Assembly (NCBI GenBank): GCA_030599055.1
Contig: JAUVOS010000075.1
Coordinates: forward strand, 1-10,702
DNA from: Lutibacter sp.
Lineage (GTDB): Bacteria; Bacteroidota; Bacteroidia; Flavobacteriales; Flavobacteriaceae
Reading direction: 5' to 3'
Length of the DNA: 10,702 bases
A model generated the notes under the pieces. That model searched no databases. It saw only the letters and a list, made by a program, of their open reading frames with translations, and was not told where the DNA came from. The position numbers and the translations under genes were made by a program. This document shows positions 1-6,654 of this stretch, in pieces (positions within the stretch are counted from its first letter, which is position 1; every line of letters begins with the position of its first letter).

Positions 1-270
1 ATTAATATCGCCAATACTTTTTACAGTACTACTTTCTCGAATAAGATATGTGTTCGCTTCTCCTACCTTAAACAAATCGTTTAATGATATATCAAACTTT
101 TTTGCGAGTAGTATGCTTTCCTCTAAATTGATAGCTACTTTTCCAGTTAAACGCCTATAAGCAGCATCGTAATTAACTCCTAAAACTGAAGCAATTTCAT
201 CAATAGCCGAAATATTGAAAGGAATTTTTTCTTTGAGAATACTGATAAAAACTTTTTGGGTATCATTCAT
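1..270 (-). CDS. Helix-turn-helix transcriptional regulator, N-terminal part (cut by window edge)
   Basis: The frame is open from an ATG at 268-270 to the left edge, giving 90 residues with no stop, so the C-terminus lies outside the window. The protein begins MNDTQKVFISILKEKIP. Residues about 18-60 look like an XRE/BetR-like helix-turn-helix: an IDEIASVLGV helix, a NYDAAYRRLTGK recognition-helix region, then INLEESILLAKKFDISLNDLF. This layout matches flavobacterial HTH proteins in which an N-terminal DNA-binding domain precedes a longer region of unknown role. The start is supported by a good promoter (-7 box 291-298) that leaves only about a 15-nt leader. The DNA target and regulated genes cannot be told from this fragment. 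HTH assignment is fairly sure; specific function is unknown. Confidence 0.75.
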   Translation of the reverse strand, partial: MNDTQKVFISILKEKIPFNISAIDEIASVLGVNYDAAYRRLTGKVAINLEESILLAKKFDISLNDLFKVGEANTYLIRESSTVKSIGDIN

Positions 271-290
271 ATGTCAGGGGAAACTTTGCG

Positions 291-320
291 CAAATATATA
301 CTATTTGCAATAAATACAAA
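291..320 (-). promoter_or_regulatory. Bacteroidota-type promoter of the HTH regulator gene
   Basis: Reading the minus strand, TTTG (317-320) is followed by an 18-nt spacer and TATATTTG (291-298). This exactly matches the Bacteroidota housekeeping consensus TTTG / TAnnTTTG. Transcription would start near 284-286, about 15 nt upstream of the ATG. Confidence 0.65.
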
Positions 321-372
321 AAAATCATTGATTAGTTTGTGATTTATGCGGTAGTTATGTAAAACTATTTCA

Positions 373-476
373 TAGATTTGTCGTCAAATTAGACTATGAA
401 AAAGGATAAGTTACTTAGCTTATCCTAAGGGGGTAAATAAGAAGGCGCTCATCACTTTGTGATGAGCGCTTTTCTT
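373..476. other. Two-hairpin intergenic unit, possible small RNA or leader-type transcript
   Basis: This stretch lies between the pnp terminator and the HTH gene. On the plus strand a TAnnTTTG-like box (TAGATTTG, 373-380, with no good -33 partner) precedes two hairpins. The first has a 7-bp stem, 404-410 with 419-425, and an 8-nt loop. The second has an 11-bp stem, 445-455 with 459-469, and a 3-nt loop, followed by TTTTCTT. A ten-codon ORF (MKKDKLLSLS, 396-428) ends inside the first hairpin. On the minus strand the first hairpin is instead followed by TTTTTC (399-403), so it could be a terminator in that direction. It could be a small RNA, paired backup terminators for pnp, or a decayed gene end. 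Direction is undecided. Confidence 0.35.
444..476 (+). terminator. GC-rich hairpin with T-rich tail
   Basis: An 11-bp perfect stem (445-455 with 459-469), plus an outer G-T pair, closes a TTT loop and is followed by TTTTCTT. It resembles an intrinsic terminator on the plus strand, although no annotated plus-strand gene leads into it. It faces the pnp terminator at 491-524. Confidence 0.45.
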
Positions 477-490
477 ATGGGATTAAAACA

Positions 491-524
491 AAAAAAAGGC
501 TTTCAATTTTGAAAGCCTTTTTTT
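491..524 (-). terminator. Intrinsic terminator of pnp (symmetric)
   Basis: A perfect 16-bp inverted repeat (491-506 with 509-524) has the core AAGGCTTTC/GAAAGCCTT, with seven A on one side and seven T on the other. It begins 22 nt past the pnp stop codon. The symmetry allows termination in both directions, but only pnp reads into it from an evident gene. Confidence 0.85.
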
Positions 525-546
525 ATTTCTTTAGAAAACAATAAGT

Positions 547-2778
547 TTACTTATTATCTCTAGGTTTTCTGTCATCACGATGATTATCTCTTCCGCGATT
601 ATCTCTTCTTCCGCTATTTCTACCTCTGTTATTATCTCTCGGGGGTCTTGCTACATAGCCTTCAGGCTTTTCTAGTAATGCTTTACGAGAAACTTTTTCT
701 TTGCGAGTTCTTGGATCTTGACCAAAATACTTCACTTTAAGAATATCTCCCATATTTACTACATCACTAACATTTTCAGTACGTTCCCAAGCTAATTCAC
801 TTACGTGTAATAATACTTCGTTACCTGGAGCATCTAGGTATTCTACAACTGCTCCAAAGTCAAGCATTTTAATAACTTTAACTTCGTAAACATTGCCTCT
901 TTCAGGTTTGAAAAGTAAAGAATCAATTTTAGCTAAAACAGCATCAATACCTTCTTGACCAGTTCCTAAAATCTCAACAATACCCTCTTCAGTAACAGGA
1001 TCTTCATTAATAACAATTGTACAGCCAGTTTCTTTTTGTAATTCTTGAATTACTTTTCCACCAGGACCAATTAAAGCACCAATAAATTCGTTAGGAATTG
1101 TTCTTGTTACCATTTTTGGAGCGTGTGATTTCACATCTCCATTTGGTTGTGCTATCGTATCTGTTAATTTTTCTAAAATATGTAAGCGACCATCACGAGC
1201 TTGATTTAATGCATTAATTAAAATCTCATAAGGAAGCCCCTTTACTTTAATATCCATCTGACAGGCTGTTATCCCATCAGCAGTACCCGTAACTTTAAAA
1301 TCCATATCACCTAAGTGATCTTCATCTCCCAAAATATCAGATAAAACTGCATAACGATCTCCATCAGAAATTAATCCCATGGCAATACCAGAAACAGGTT
1401 TTGTAAGTTGTACGCCTGCATCCATTAATGCCATTGTACCAGAACAAACAGTTGCCATTGAAGAAGAACCATTAGATTCTAATACTTCAGAAACAACTCG
1501 TACTGTATAAGGACAATCAGTAGGAATCATATTTTTTAATGCACGTTGCGCTAAATTTCCATGACCAACTTCACGACGAGACGTTCCTCTTAAAGGACGT
1601 GCTTCACCTGTACAAAAAGGAGGGAAGTTATAATGTAAATAGAATGTTTCTTCACCTTCGTAAGATGGCATGTCTATTTTATTTGCTTCTCTAGATGTTC
1701 CTAGAGTTACTGTAGCTAAAGCTTGAGTTTCACCTCTTGTGAAAACGGCAGAACCATGTGTTGATGGTAAATAATCAACTTCACACCAAATAGGTCTAAT
1801 TTCGTCAGTTTTACGACCATCTAAACGTGATCCTTCACTAAGAGTTAATTCTCGTACCGCCTCTTTTTGAGCCTTATTGTAATAATCACCAACTAAGTGA
1901 CCGAATTCTTCGATTTCTTCTTCGGTAAATGAGGCAATTACTTCTTCTTTTACAGCAGCAAATGCATCACTTCGTTCTGCTTTAGATGTGCCTTGTTTTG
2001 CAATTGCATAACATTTGTCATAAGAAAGGTCGTGTATCTTTTTGCCTAATTCTTCGTTTTCCTCAGCAGTTTCGTATTCACGAACTTCTTTTTTACCGAC
2101 AGCTTCAGCTAAACGAACTTGTGCTGCAATTTGAACTTTGATAGATTCGTGAGCAAACTTAATTGCTTCTATCATTTCTTCTTCGCTACACTCAAGCATT
2201 TCGCCTTCTACCATCATTACTGAATCTGCAGAAGCGCCAATCATCATATCAATATCAGATTCTTCTAATTGAGCTCTACTAGGATTGATAACGAATTCTC
2301 CATTTACTCTGGCAACACGTGCTTCAGAAATAGGAGTTTCAAAAGGGAAATCACTTAATTGAATTGCTGCAGAAGCTGCTAGACCTGCTAACGCATCTGG
2401 CATTACATTTTCATCATGAGACATTAATTGAATCATAACTTGTACTTCATTGTGATAATCTTTGGGAAATAATGGGCGTAGTACTCTATCTACTAGACGC
2501 ATAGTTAATACTTCACCATCACTTGGTCTTGCTTCTCTTTTAAAGAAACCTCCAGGATAACGCCCTGCAGCCGCAAATTTTTCTCTATAATCTACCGTTA
2601 AAGGTAAAAAGTCTACAGGACTTGCTTTATAATTAGATACAACCGTACATAATAACATGGCTTTTCCCATTTGTACTACTACCGAACCATGAGCCTGTTT
2701 GGCTAATTTTCCGGTTTCGATGGAAATTTCTCTTCCATCTCCAAGGTCAATGACCTCTCTAAAAACTTTTGGAATCAT
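547..2778 (-). CDS. pnp: Polyribonucleotide nucleotidyltransferase (PNPase)
   Basis: This is a phosphate-dependent 3'-to-5' exoribonuclease that degrades mRNA and can add 3' tails. The family acts as a cytoplasmic homotrimer. At 743 residues it has the full architecture: first RNase PH-like core (about 1-215, with FFKREARPSDGE at 78-89), an alpha-helical linker (about 230-310), and a second RNase PH core (about 315-540). The second core carries the phosphate-binding SNGSSSMA (435-442) and the acidic catalytic DILGDEDHLGDMDFK (481-495). A KH domain follows (about 558-615, GPGG loop at 571-574), then S1 (about 627-695), then an Arg/Asp/Asn/Gly-rich tail (711-743). The ATG start gives the expected N-terminus MIPKVFREVIDLGDGR. 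It lies downstream of rpsO in the same direction, as in many bacteria. No frameshift or missing catalytic residue was seen. Confidence 0.98.
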   Translation of the reverse strand: MIPKVFREVIDLGDGREISIETGKLAKQAHGSVVVQMGKAMLLCTVVSNYKASPVDFLPLTVDYREKFAAAGRYPGGFFKREARPSDGEVLTMRLVDRVLRPLFPKDYHNEVQVMIQLMSHDENVMPDALAGLAASAAIQLSDFPFETPISEARVARVNGEFVINPSRAQLEESDIDMMIGASADSVMMVEGEMLECSEEEMIEAIKFAHESIKVQIAAQVRLAEAVGKKEVREYETAEENEELGKKIHDLSYDKCYAIAKQGTSKAERSDAFAAVKEEVIASFTEEEIEEFGHLVGDYYNKAQKEAVRELTLSEGSRLDGRKTDEIRPIWCEVDYLPSTHGSAVFTRGETQALATVTLGTSREANKIDMPSYEGEETFYLHYNFPPFCTGEARPLRGTSRREVGHGNLAQRALKNMIPTDCPYTVRVVSEVLESNGSSSMATVCSGTMALMDAGVQLTKPVSGIAMGLISDGDRYAVLSDILGDEDHLGDMDFKVTGTADGITACQMDIKVKGLPYEILINALNQARDGRLHILEKLTDTIAQPNGDVKSHAPKMVTRTIPNEFIGALIGPGGKVIQELQKETGCTIVINEDPVTEEGIVEILGTGQEGIDAVLAKIDSLLFKPERGNVYEVKVIKMLDFGAVVEYLDAPGNEVLLHVSELAWERTENVSDVVNMGDILKVKYFGQDPRTRKEKVSRKALLEKPEGYVARPPRDNNRGRNSGRRDNRGRDNHRDDRKPRDNK

Positions 2779-2794
2779 TTTTTAAATTTTTTTA

Positions 2795-2808
2795 CCCGAC
2801 TATTCGGG
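2795..2808 (-). promoter_or_regulatory. Small hairpin in the pnp leader
   Basis: CCCGA/TCGGG form a 5-bp stem with a 4-nt loop, starting 16 nt upstream of the pnp ATG and followed by an A/T-only run up to the start codon. It could set access to the start or be a target for PNPase self-control, which is known in Escherichia coli but uses a different leader structure. Function is inferred only. Confidence 0.3.
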
Positions 2809-2913
2809 ATTATATTAAACAATTGGTTACTGTAATTGTGTCGAAAAAGTTTCCAATGAAAAGTTTAATAACGCTTTTATTAGTTGTGCCAAAGAAGTTT
2901 TGACACTAAAAGA

Positions 2914-2939
2914 CAAAGAGACGTTGTTACGTCTCTTTG
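2914..2939 (-). terminator. rpsO-pnp intergenic hairpin (terminator, attenuator or processing site)
   Basis: A 10-bp perfect stem (2914-2923 with 2930-2939), extendable by one A-T pair, begins 10 nt after the rpsO stop and is followed on the minus strand by TCTTTT. It is a plausible terminator for rpsO. Because pnp follows in the same direction with no clear promoter of its own, it may be leaky or an RNA-processing hairpin. In E. coli the rpsO-pnp spacer also holds a terminator and an RNase III hairpin. Confidence 0.55.
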
Positions 2940-2949
2940 CAGTTTTGAA

Positions 2950-3219
2950 TTATTTACGTAATTCGAGTTCTTTGACGATTGCGCGATATCGCAATACATC
3001 TTTTTTCATTAAATAGTTTAGTAAATTTCTGCGTTTACCAACTATCTTAACTAAGGAACGTTCTGTGTTAAAATCTTTTTGATTTTTTTTCAGGTGTCCT
3101 GTTAAATAGTTTATTCTGTGTGTGAATAAGGCGATTTGCCCTTCAGCTGATCCGGTATCAGTTTCTGATTTACCGTGCTTTTTAAAAAGCTCTTTTTTAA
3201 TTTTTGGTGTTAAATACAT
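2950..3219 (-). CDS. rpsO: 30S ribosomal protein S15
   Basis: This primary 16S rRNA-binding protein of the small subunit platform contacts helices H20-H22 and forms an inter-subunit bridge. The 89 residues match the usual family length. Visible signatures are TGSAEGQIALFTHRI (22-36), LTGHLKKNQKD (39-49, holding the conserved His42 and Asp49) and the C-terminal GKRRNLLNYL (61-70). The ATG start gives the standard N-terminus MYLTPKIKKEL. The gene precedes pnp in the same direction with a 171-nt spacer. Transcription probably starts about 55 nt upstream from the promoter at 3281-3311. S15 represses its own translation through leader RNA structures in several phyla; a short stem in this leader (3258-3262 with 3271-3275) is only weak evidence for that here. 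Confidence 0.97.
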   Translation of the reverse strand: MYLTPKIKKELFKKHGKSETDTGSAEGQIALFTHRINYLTGHLKKNQKDFNTERSLVKIVGKRRNLLNYLMKKDVLRYRAIVKELELRK

Positions 3220-3280
3220 GCCAACATTAAATTTTAATGATTAATAATTATTATGTATTGATGTTTTTCAATCAAGACCG

Positions 3281-3311
3281 CAAAATTAACATTATATTTT
3301 AGAATAGCAAT
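3281..3311 (-). promoter_or_regulatory. Bacteroidota-type promoter of rpsO
   Basis: On the minus strand, ATTG (3308-3311) is followed by a 19-nt spacer and TAATTTTG (3281-3288). The -7 box matches TAnnTTTG exactly; the -33 box has one mismatch to TTTG. The predicted transcript begins near 3275 with an A/T-rich leader and no Shine-Dalgarno sequence. Confidence 0.65.
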
Positions 3312-3450
3312 GAGTATCAGTATTTTAATTTTTTGGGATGATTTGGAGACAAGCGTTTGAGTTAAAACTAATTTTTTTTTTGTTAAACCTTTTATCATTA
3401 TAAAAGTCGTAATAGGCAAATAAACAGTATTAATCTATAAATTTATTATT

Positions 3451-4284
3451 ATGAAATCAAAAACATTTAAAATTCGAATCTTAGTAACACTTTTTGTAAG
3501 TGTTTTATTAATAATGAGTTGTAAAAAAGATGAAATTGTAGTAGCTGATGAAGCAGTAACTGAAAGCATACAAAAATCAGCGGAGATTGATGTGGTTTCT
3601 GACAATGTCTCAAGTATTGTTGAGGAAGTTTTTATTGTAGAAGAAGGCTTAGTAACACGGTCCAAAATAAATCCCTTTTTACCCGAATGTATGACAAAAA
3701 CAGTAGTAATTAGCGGTTTTACACGTACTGTAACATTAGATTTTGGCGAAGGTTGTGAGATGAATAATGGAAACTACCTAAGCGGTATTATAACTATTGT
3801 ATATGAAAGAGATCCTAATGCGTTGACAAGAACAATAAAGTATTCTTTTACAAACTTCTTTTTTAATTATAAAAATATTGAAGGTGGTGGTTCAATTTTT
3901 AGAGAACGGATGAATGAAAATGGGAACCCTCAATCAACAAAGAATCAAGATATAACGATTATTTGGCCCAATGGAAACTCAGCACATAGAGTAGGAGTGA
4001 AGATTAGGGAATGGGTTGAAGGATTTGGCTCCGGAACATGGGGTGACAATGTATTTTTAATTACCGGTAACTGGACAACTGAATTTTTAAATGGAAATAT
4101 AAATAGTGGTATTGTTACAACGCCACTTCGTAGAGAATTAGCTTGTAGGTTTATTGTAAGTGGCGTCATTGCCCTAACACATAATAATCACGCAGGTACT
4201 TTAGATTTTGGAGATGGAAGTTGTGATAATGAAGCAATTTTTACCGATTCAAATGGTGTTGAACATATAATTATATTAAACTAA
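3451..4284 (+). CDS. Predicted secreted lipoprotein of unknown function with two LDFG[ED]G repeats
   Basis: The 277-residue protein starts with a lipoprotein signal peptide: basic KSKTFKIR, a hydrophobic core (about 9-22), and a lipobox ending IMSC with Cys24 as the lipidated residue. The next residues are KKDE; charged residues directly after the Cys are compatible with surface export in Bacteroidota, but this is not a firm rule. After an acidic linker (about 27-66), two similar segments appear: Cys80 to Cys102 ending TLDFGEGC (95-102), and Cys232 to Cys258 ending TLDFGDGSC (250-258). Apart from Cys24, these are its only cysteines. A beta-rich, Gly/Asn-rich middle separates them (about 145-220). 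I know similar uncharacterised lipoproteins in Bacteroidota but no function. It stands alone on the plus strand, divergent from rpsO, with a strong terminator. No clear promoter was found. Confidence 0.85.
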   Translation: MKSKTFKIRILVTLFVSVLLIMSCKKDEIVVADEAVTESIQKSAEIDVVSDNVSSIVEEVFIVEEGLVTRSKINPFLPECMTKTVVISGFTRTVTLDFGEGCEMNNGNYLSGIITIVYERDPNALTRTIKYSFTNFFFNYKNIEGGGSIFRERMNENGNPQSTKNQDITIIWPNGNSAHRVGVKIREWVEGFGSGTWGDNVFLITGNWTTEFLNGNINSGIVTTPLRRELACRFIVSGVIALTHNNHAGTLDFGDGSCDNEAIFTDSNGVEHIIILN

Positions 4285-4303
4285 ATTTTTTCTTAGATAC
4301 ATT

Positions 4304-4338
4304 AAAAGCCACATTCAACTTGGATGTGGCTTTTTTTT
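4304..4338 (+). terminator. Strong intrinsic terminator of the lipoprotein gene
   Basis: A 14-bp stem with one G-T wobble (4304-4317 with 4321-4334, core AAAAGCCACAT/ATGTGGCTTTT) closes a 3-nt loop and runs into eight T (4331-4338). It lies 20 nt past the stop. On the minus strand TTTT also follows the stem, so it may additionally stop transcripts coming from accD. Confidence 0.9.
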
Positions 4339-4342
4339 GTAC

Positions 4343-4453
4343 TTAACCCGAAAAATTCATGAATTTTTCTTAGTTTAAAGACAAAGGCTAACTTTATGAA
4401 CTTTACACTTTTAACTTTTTAACTTCGCATTATTCATGAATAATGCGGGTTAA
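4343..4453. repeat. 111-bp palindromic doublet (REPIN/MITE-like element)
   Basis: The outer ends are an exact 8-bp inverted pair, TTAACCCG (4343-4350) and CGGGTTAA (4446-4453). Just inside each end is a perfect palindrome: 20 bp at 4350-4369 (half-site GAAAAATTCA) and 22 bp at 4426-4447 (half-site CGCATTATTCA). Both are centred on ATTCATGAAT. The arms are therefore inverted copies of one unit, a short tail plus a hairpin, separated by 56 bp of A/T-rich filler with repeated AACTTT. The layout resembles paired REP sequences moved by REP-associated (RAYT/IS200-like) transposases. No transposase is in the window, and copy number in the genome is unknown. Confidence 0.6.
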
Positions 4454-4496
4454 TAACCTTAGGTTGAGCTCAAGTTAATAGTATTGAAAGAGCTTA

Positions 4497-5381
4497 TTAA
4501 GCTTCTTTTGGTTTTGTTATTTCTTTACGAACGGGTTGATTTAGAATTAAATCTATGTAGAGATTAATCATTTTCTTAAGATTTTTTCTCTCGTAAATAG
4601 CATCTAAAAATCCATGTTCTAAAACGAATTCTGATCGTTGAAAACCTTTTGGCAAATCTTTTCCGGTTGTGTCTTTTACTACTCGTGGTCCTGCAAAAGC
4701 AATCAAAGCGTTAGGTTCGGCAACATTTATGTCACCCAACATTGCAAATGAAGCAGTTGTTCCTCCTGTTGTTGGATCGGTCAACAAAGAGATATATGGT
4801 ATTTTTGCTTCTTCTAGCTGCACTAACTTGGCAGATGTTTTGGCTAACTGCATTAATGATAAAGTAGATTCCATCATTCTTGCACCGCCAGATTTTGATA
4901 TTAATAAAAAAGGTATCTTTTTTTTAAGTGCATAATTGACAGCACGTACAATTTTTTCTCCTACAACGCTACCCATTGAACCTCCTATAAAACTAAAATC
5001 CATGGCAGCAATGACAATATCTTTTCCCATAGACTTTCCAACCACTGTTCGAATGGCATCGTGAAGATCTGTTTTTTCATAGGCTTGTTTTAACCTTTCA
5101 CTATAGGCTCTTGTATCTACAAATTTTAGTGGATCTTTTGATCTCATCTTTGGATTTAACTCCTTAAATTTATCGTCATCCAATAGTATTTCGAAGTATT
5201 CTTTACTGCCTATCCTAACATGATAGCCATCTTCAGGACTTACATAGAGATTTTCTTTTAACTCTTCGGTATCGATAATAATACCGTTGGGAGATTTATA
5301 CCAAATTCCTTCAGGAATATTTTTCTTCTCTTCTGTTGGTGTAGTAATACCTTTGGTATCTCGCTTAAACCATGAACTCAT
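4497..5381 (-). CDS. accD: Acetyl-CoA carboxylase carboxyltransferase subunit beta
   Basis: AccD pairs with AccA to move the carboxyl group from biotin to acetyl-CoA, giving malonyl-CoA, the committed step of fatty-acid synthesis in the cytoplasm. The 294-residue protein has the crotonase-like carboxyltransferase fold signatures: FSFIGGSMG (129-137), KSGGARMMES (163-172), LTDPTTGGTTASFAMLGD (200-217), ALIAFAGPRV (225-234) and QRSEFVLEHG (248-257). The N-terminus MSSWFKRDTKGITTPTEEKK fits the family, so the ATG at 5379-5381 is chosen. The usual four-Cys zinc ribbon is absent: the two CxxC sites correspond to SPNG (30-33) and SPED (48-51), and the whole protein contains no cysteine. It lies downstream of fbaA in the same direction, with a terminator-like hairpin 30 nt before its start. 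The last codons overlap a short imperfect inverted repeat (about 4488-4507). Confidence 0.97.
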   Translation of the reverse strand: MSSWFKRDTKGITTPTEEKKNIPEGIWYKSPNGIIIDTEELKENLYVSPEDGYHVRIGSKEYFEILLDDDKFKELNPKMRSKDPLKFVDTRAYSERLKQAYEKTDLHDAIRTVVGKSMGKDIVIAAMDFSFIGGSMGSVVGEKIVRAVNYALKKKIPFLLISKSGGARMMESTLSLMQLAKTSAKLVQLEEAKIPYISLLTDPTTGGTTASFAMLGDINVAEPNALIAFAGPRVVKDTTGKDLPKGFQRSEFVLEHGFLDAIYERKNLKKMINLYIDLILNQPVRKEITKPKEA

Positions 5382-5411
5382 AATTTTGGTTTTTAGTTGG
5401 TTGCTAGGTGC

Positions 5412-5448
5412 AAAAAAAGCAAATAATTTGTGATTATTTGCTTTTTTT
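5412..5448 (-). terminator. fbaA-accD intergenic hairpin (fbaA terminator, possibly accD attenuator)
   Basis: A perfect 16-bp stem (5412-5427 with 5433-5448) has a 5-nt loop, the core GCAAATAAT/ATTATTTGC, and A/T tracts on its flanks. It lies 111 nt after the fbaA stop and only 30 nt before the accD start. Its form is that of an intrinsic terminator usable on both strands. No clear TAnnTTTG promoter was found between it and accD, so accD must rely on read-through, an atypical promoter, or a promoter upstream of the hairpin. Confidence 0.75.
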
Positions 5449-5559
5449 TGGATTTTTTAACAATCAATTAATGTAACTGACTGATTATGTAAGGTGTAAA
5501 AAAAACGACTCTATTCTAAACTTGTGATGAGAAGTTCTCTTTATACGTTAATAATTCTT

Positions 5560-6627
5560 TTATAATGTATCGATATTGTTTAAATCGGCAAAGGCTTGTT
5601 TTAAACGAGTTATAAAAGTATCTTCTCCTTTGCGTAACCACTTTCGTGGGTCATAATATTTTTTGTTCGGTTGGTCAGGTCCATCAGGATTCCCAATTTG
5701 ACTTTGCAAATATGCCGCATTTTCTTCCATATAATCTCTGATACCGGTAGTAAATGCAAATTGCATATCTGTGTCAATATTCATTTTTATCACACCATAT
5801 GATATTGCTTCACGAATTTCCTCTAAAGTTGAACCAGAGCCACCGTGAAAAACAAAATCAACGGGTTTTTTATCCGTATTGAATTTTTTCTCAATATATT
5901 TTTGTGAATTATCAAGAATCTTAGGAGTTAACACTACATTTCCGGGTTTGTAAACACCGTGAACATTCCCAAAAGAAGCTGCAATTGTGAAATTAGGACT
6001 TATTTTTGATAATTCTTCATAAGCATAAGCTACTTCTTCGGGTTGCGTGTATAACTTAGAGACATCTACATCAGTATTGTCAACCCCATCTTCTTCACCA
6101 CCTGTTATTCCTAATTCTATCTCTAAAGTCATATCTATTTTATGCATTCTTTCTAAATATCTCTTACAGATCTCGATATTTTCTTCTAAAGGTTCTTCCG
6201 ATAAATCAATCATATGAGAACTGTACAAAGGAATGCCATTTTCTTTATAAAAAACTTCACCTTCGTCTAACATGCCATCAATCCAAGGTAATTTACTTTT
6301 TGAACAATGGTCGGTATGTAAAATTACAGGAATTTCATATAATTTTGCCAAGTGATGTATGTGTTTTGCTCCTGCAACAGCTCCAGCAACAGCAGCTTTT
6401 TGATTCTCATTAGATAGCCCCATACCTGCGTTAAAATGAGCTCCTCCACTTGAAAATTGAATAATTACGGGTGCATTTAATTCACGAGTGGTTTCCATAA
6501 CAGCATTAATAGTGTTTGAACCAACTACATTTACGGCAGGAATCGCAAAATTATTTGCTTTAGCCAATTTGAAAATTTCTTGTACTTGAGTGCCTGTTGC
6601 TACTCCTGATTTAATTGTATGTGACAT
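5560..6627 (-). CDS. fbaA: Class II fructose-bisphosphate aldolase
   Basis: This zinc-dependent cytoplasmic enzyme interconverts fructose 1,6-bisphosphate with dihydroxyacetone phosphate and glyceraldehyde 3-phosphate in glycolysis and gluconeogenesis. With the ATG at 6625-6627 it has 355 residues, close to E. coli FbaA. Active-site segments are visible: LHTDHC (103-108, catalytic Asp106 and zinc ligand His107), EIELGITGGEEDG (169-181), FGNVHGVYKPGN (219-230, zinc ligand His223), HGGSGS (261-266, zinc ligand His261) and NIDTD (283-287). The frame can be extended by ten codons to a TTG at 6655-6657. That codon lies within the -7 promoter box and the extra residues do not fit the family, so MSHTIKSGVATG is preferred. 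accD follows in the same direction. Confidence 0.97.
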   Translation of the reverse strand: MSHTIKSGVATGTQVQEIFKLAKANNFAIPAVNVVGSNTINAVMETTRELNAPVIIQFSSGGAHFNAGMGLSNENQKAAVAGAVAGAKHIHHLAKLYEIPVILHTDHCSKSKLPWIDGMLDEGEVFYKENGIPLYSSHMIDLSEEPLEENIEICKRYLERMHKIDMTLEIELGITGGEEDGVDNTDVDVSKLYTQPEEVAYAYEELSKISPNFTIAASFGNVHGVYKPGNVVLTPKILDNSQKYIEKKFNTDKKPVDFVFHGGSGSTLEEIREAISYGVIKMNIDTDMQFAFTTGIRDYMEENAAYLQSQIGNPDGPDQPNKKYYDPRKWLRKGEDTFITRLKQAFADLNNIDTL

Positions 6628-6654
6628 AATAAAATGGATATTTTTGATGAGGCA

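Noticed and set aside
2881..2905. TTTGGCAC on the minus strand upstream of pnp as a sigma-54 promoter -24 box
   Set aside because: The matching -12 GC dinucleotide is missing at the required spacing, so only half of the consensus is present.
3234..3419. 61-codon minus-strand ORF upstream of rpsO
   Set aside because: It is low-complexity (runs of K, I, T), resembles no family, and overlaps the rpsO promoter and leader.
4669..4935. 88-codon plus-strand ORF inside accD
   Set aside because: It is a shadow of the well-conserved accD frame on the other strand, with no family-like features.
5511..5522. CTATTCTAAACT, identical to 12 bp of the right inverted end at 6909-6920, as a relic of the same element
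   Set aside because: The match is only 12 bp in A/T-rich sequence, lacks the outer AGAGCC end and has no partner copy nearby, so chance is adequate.
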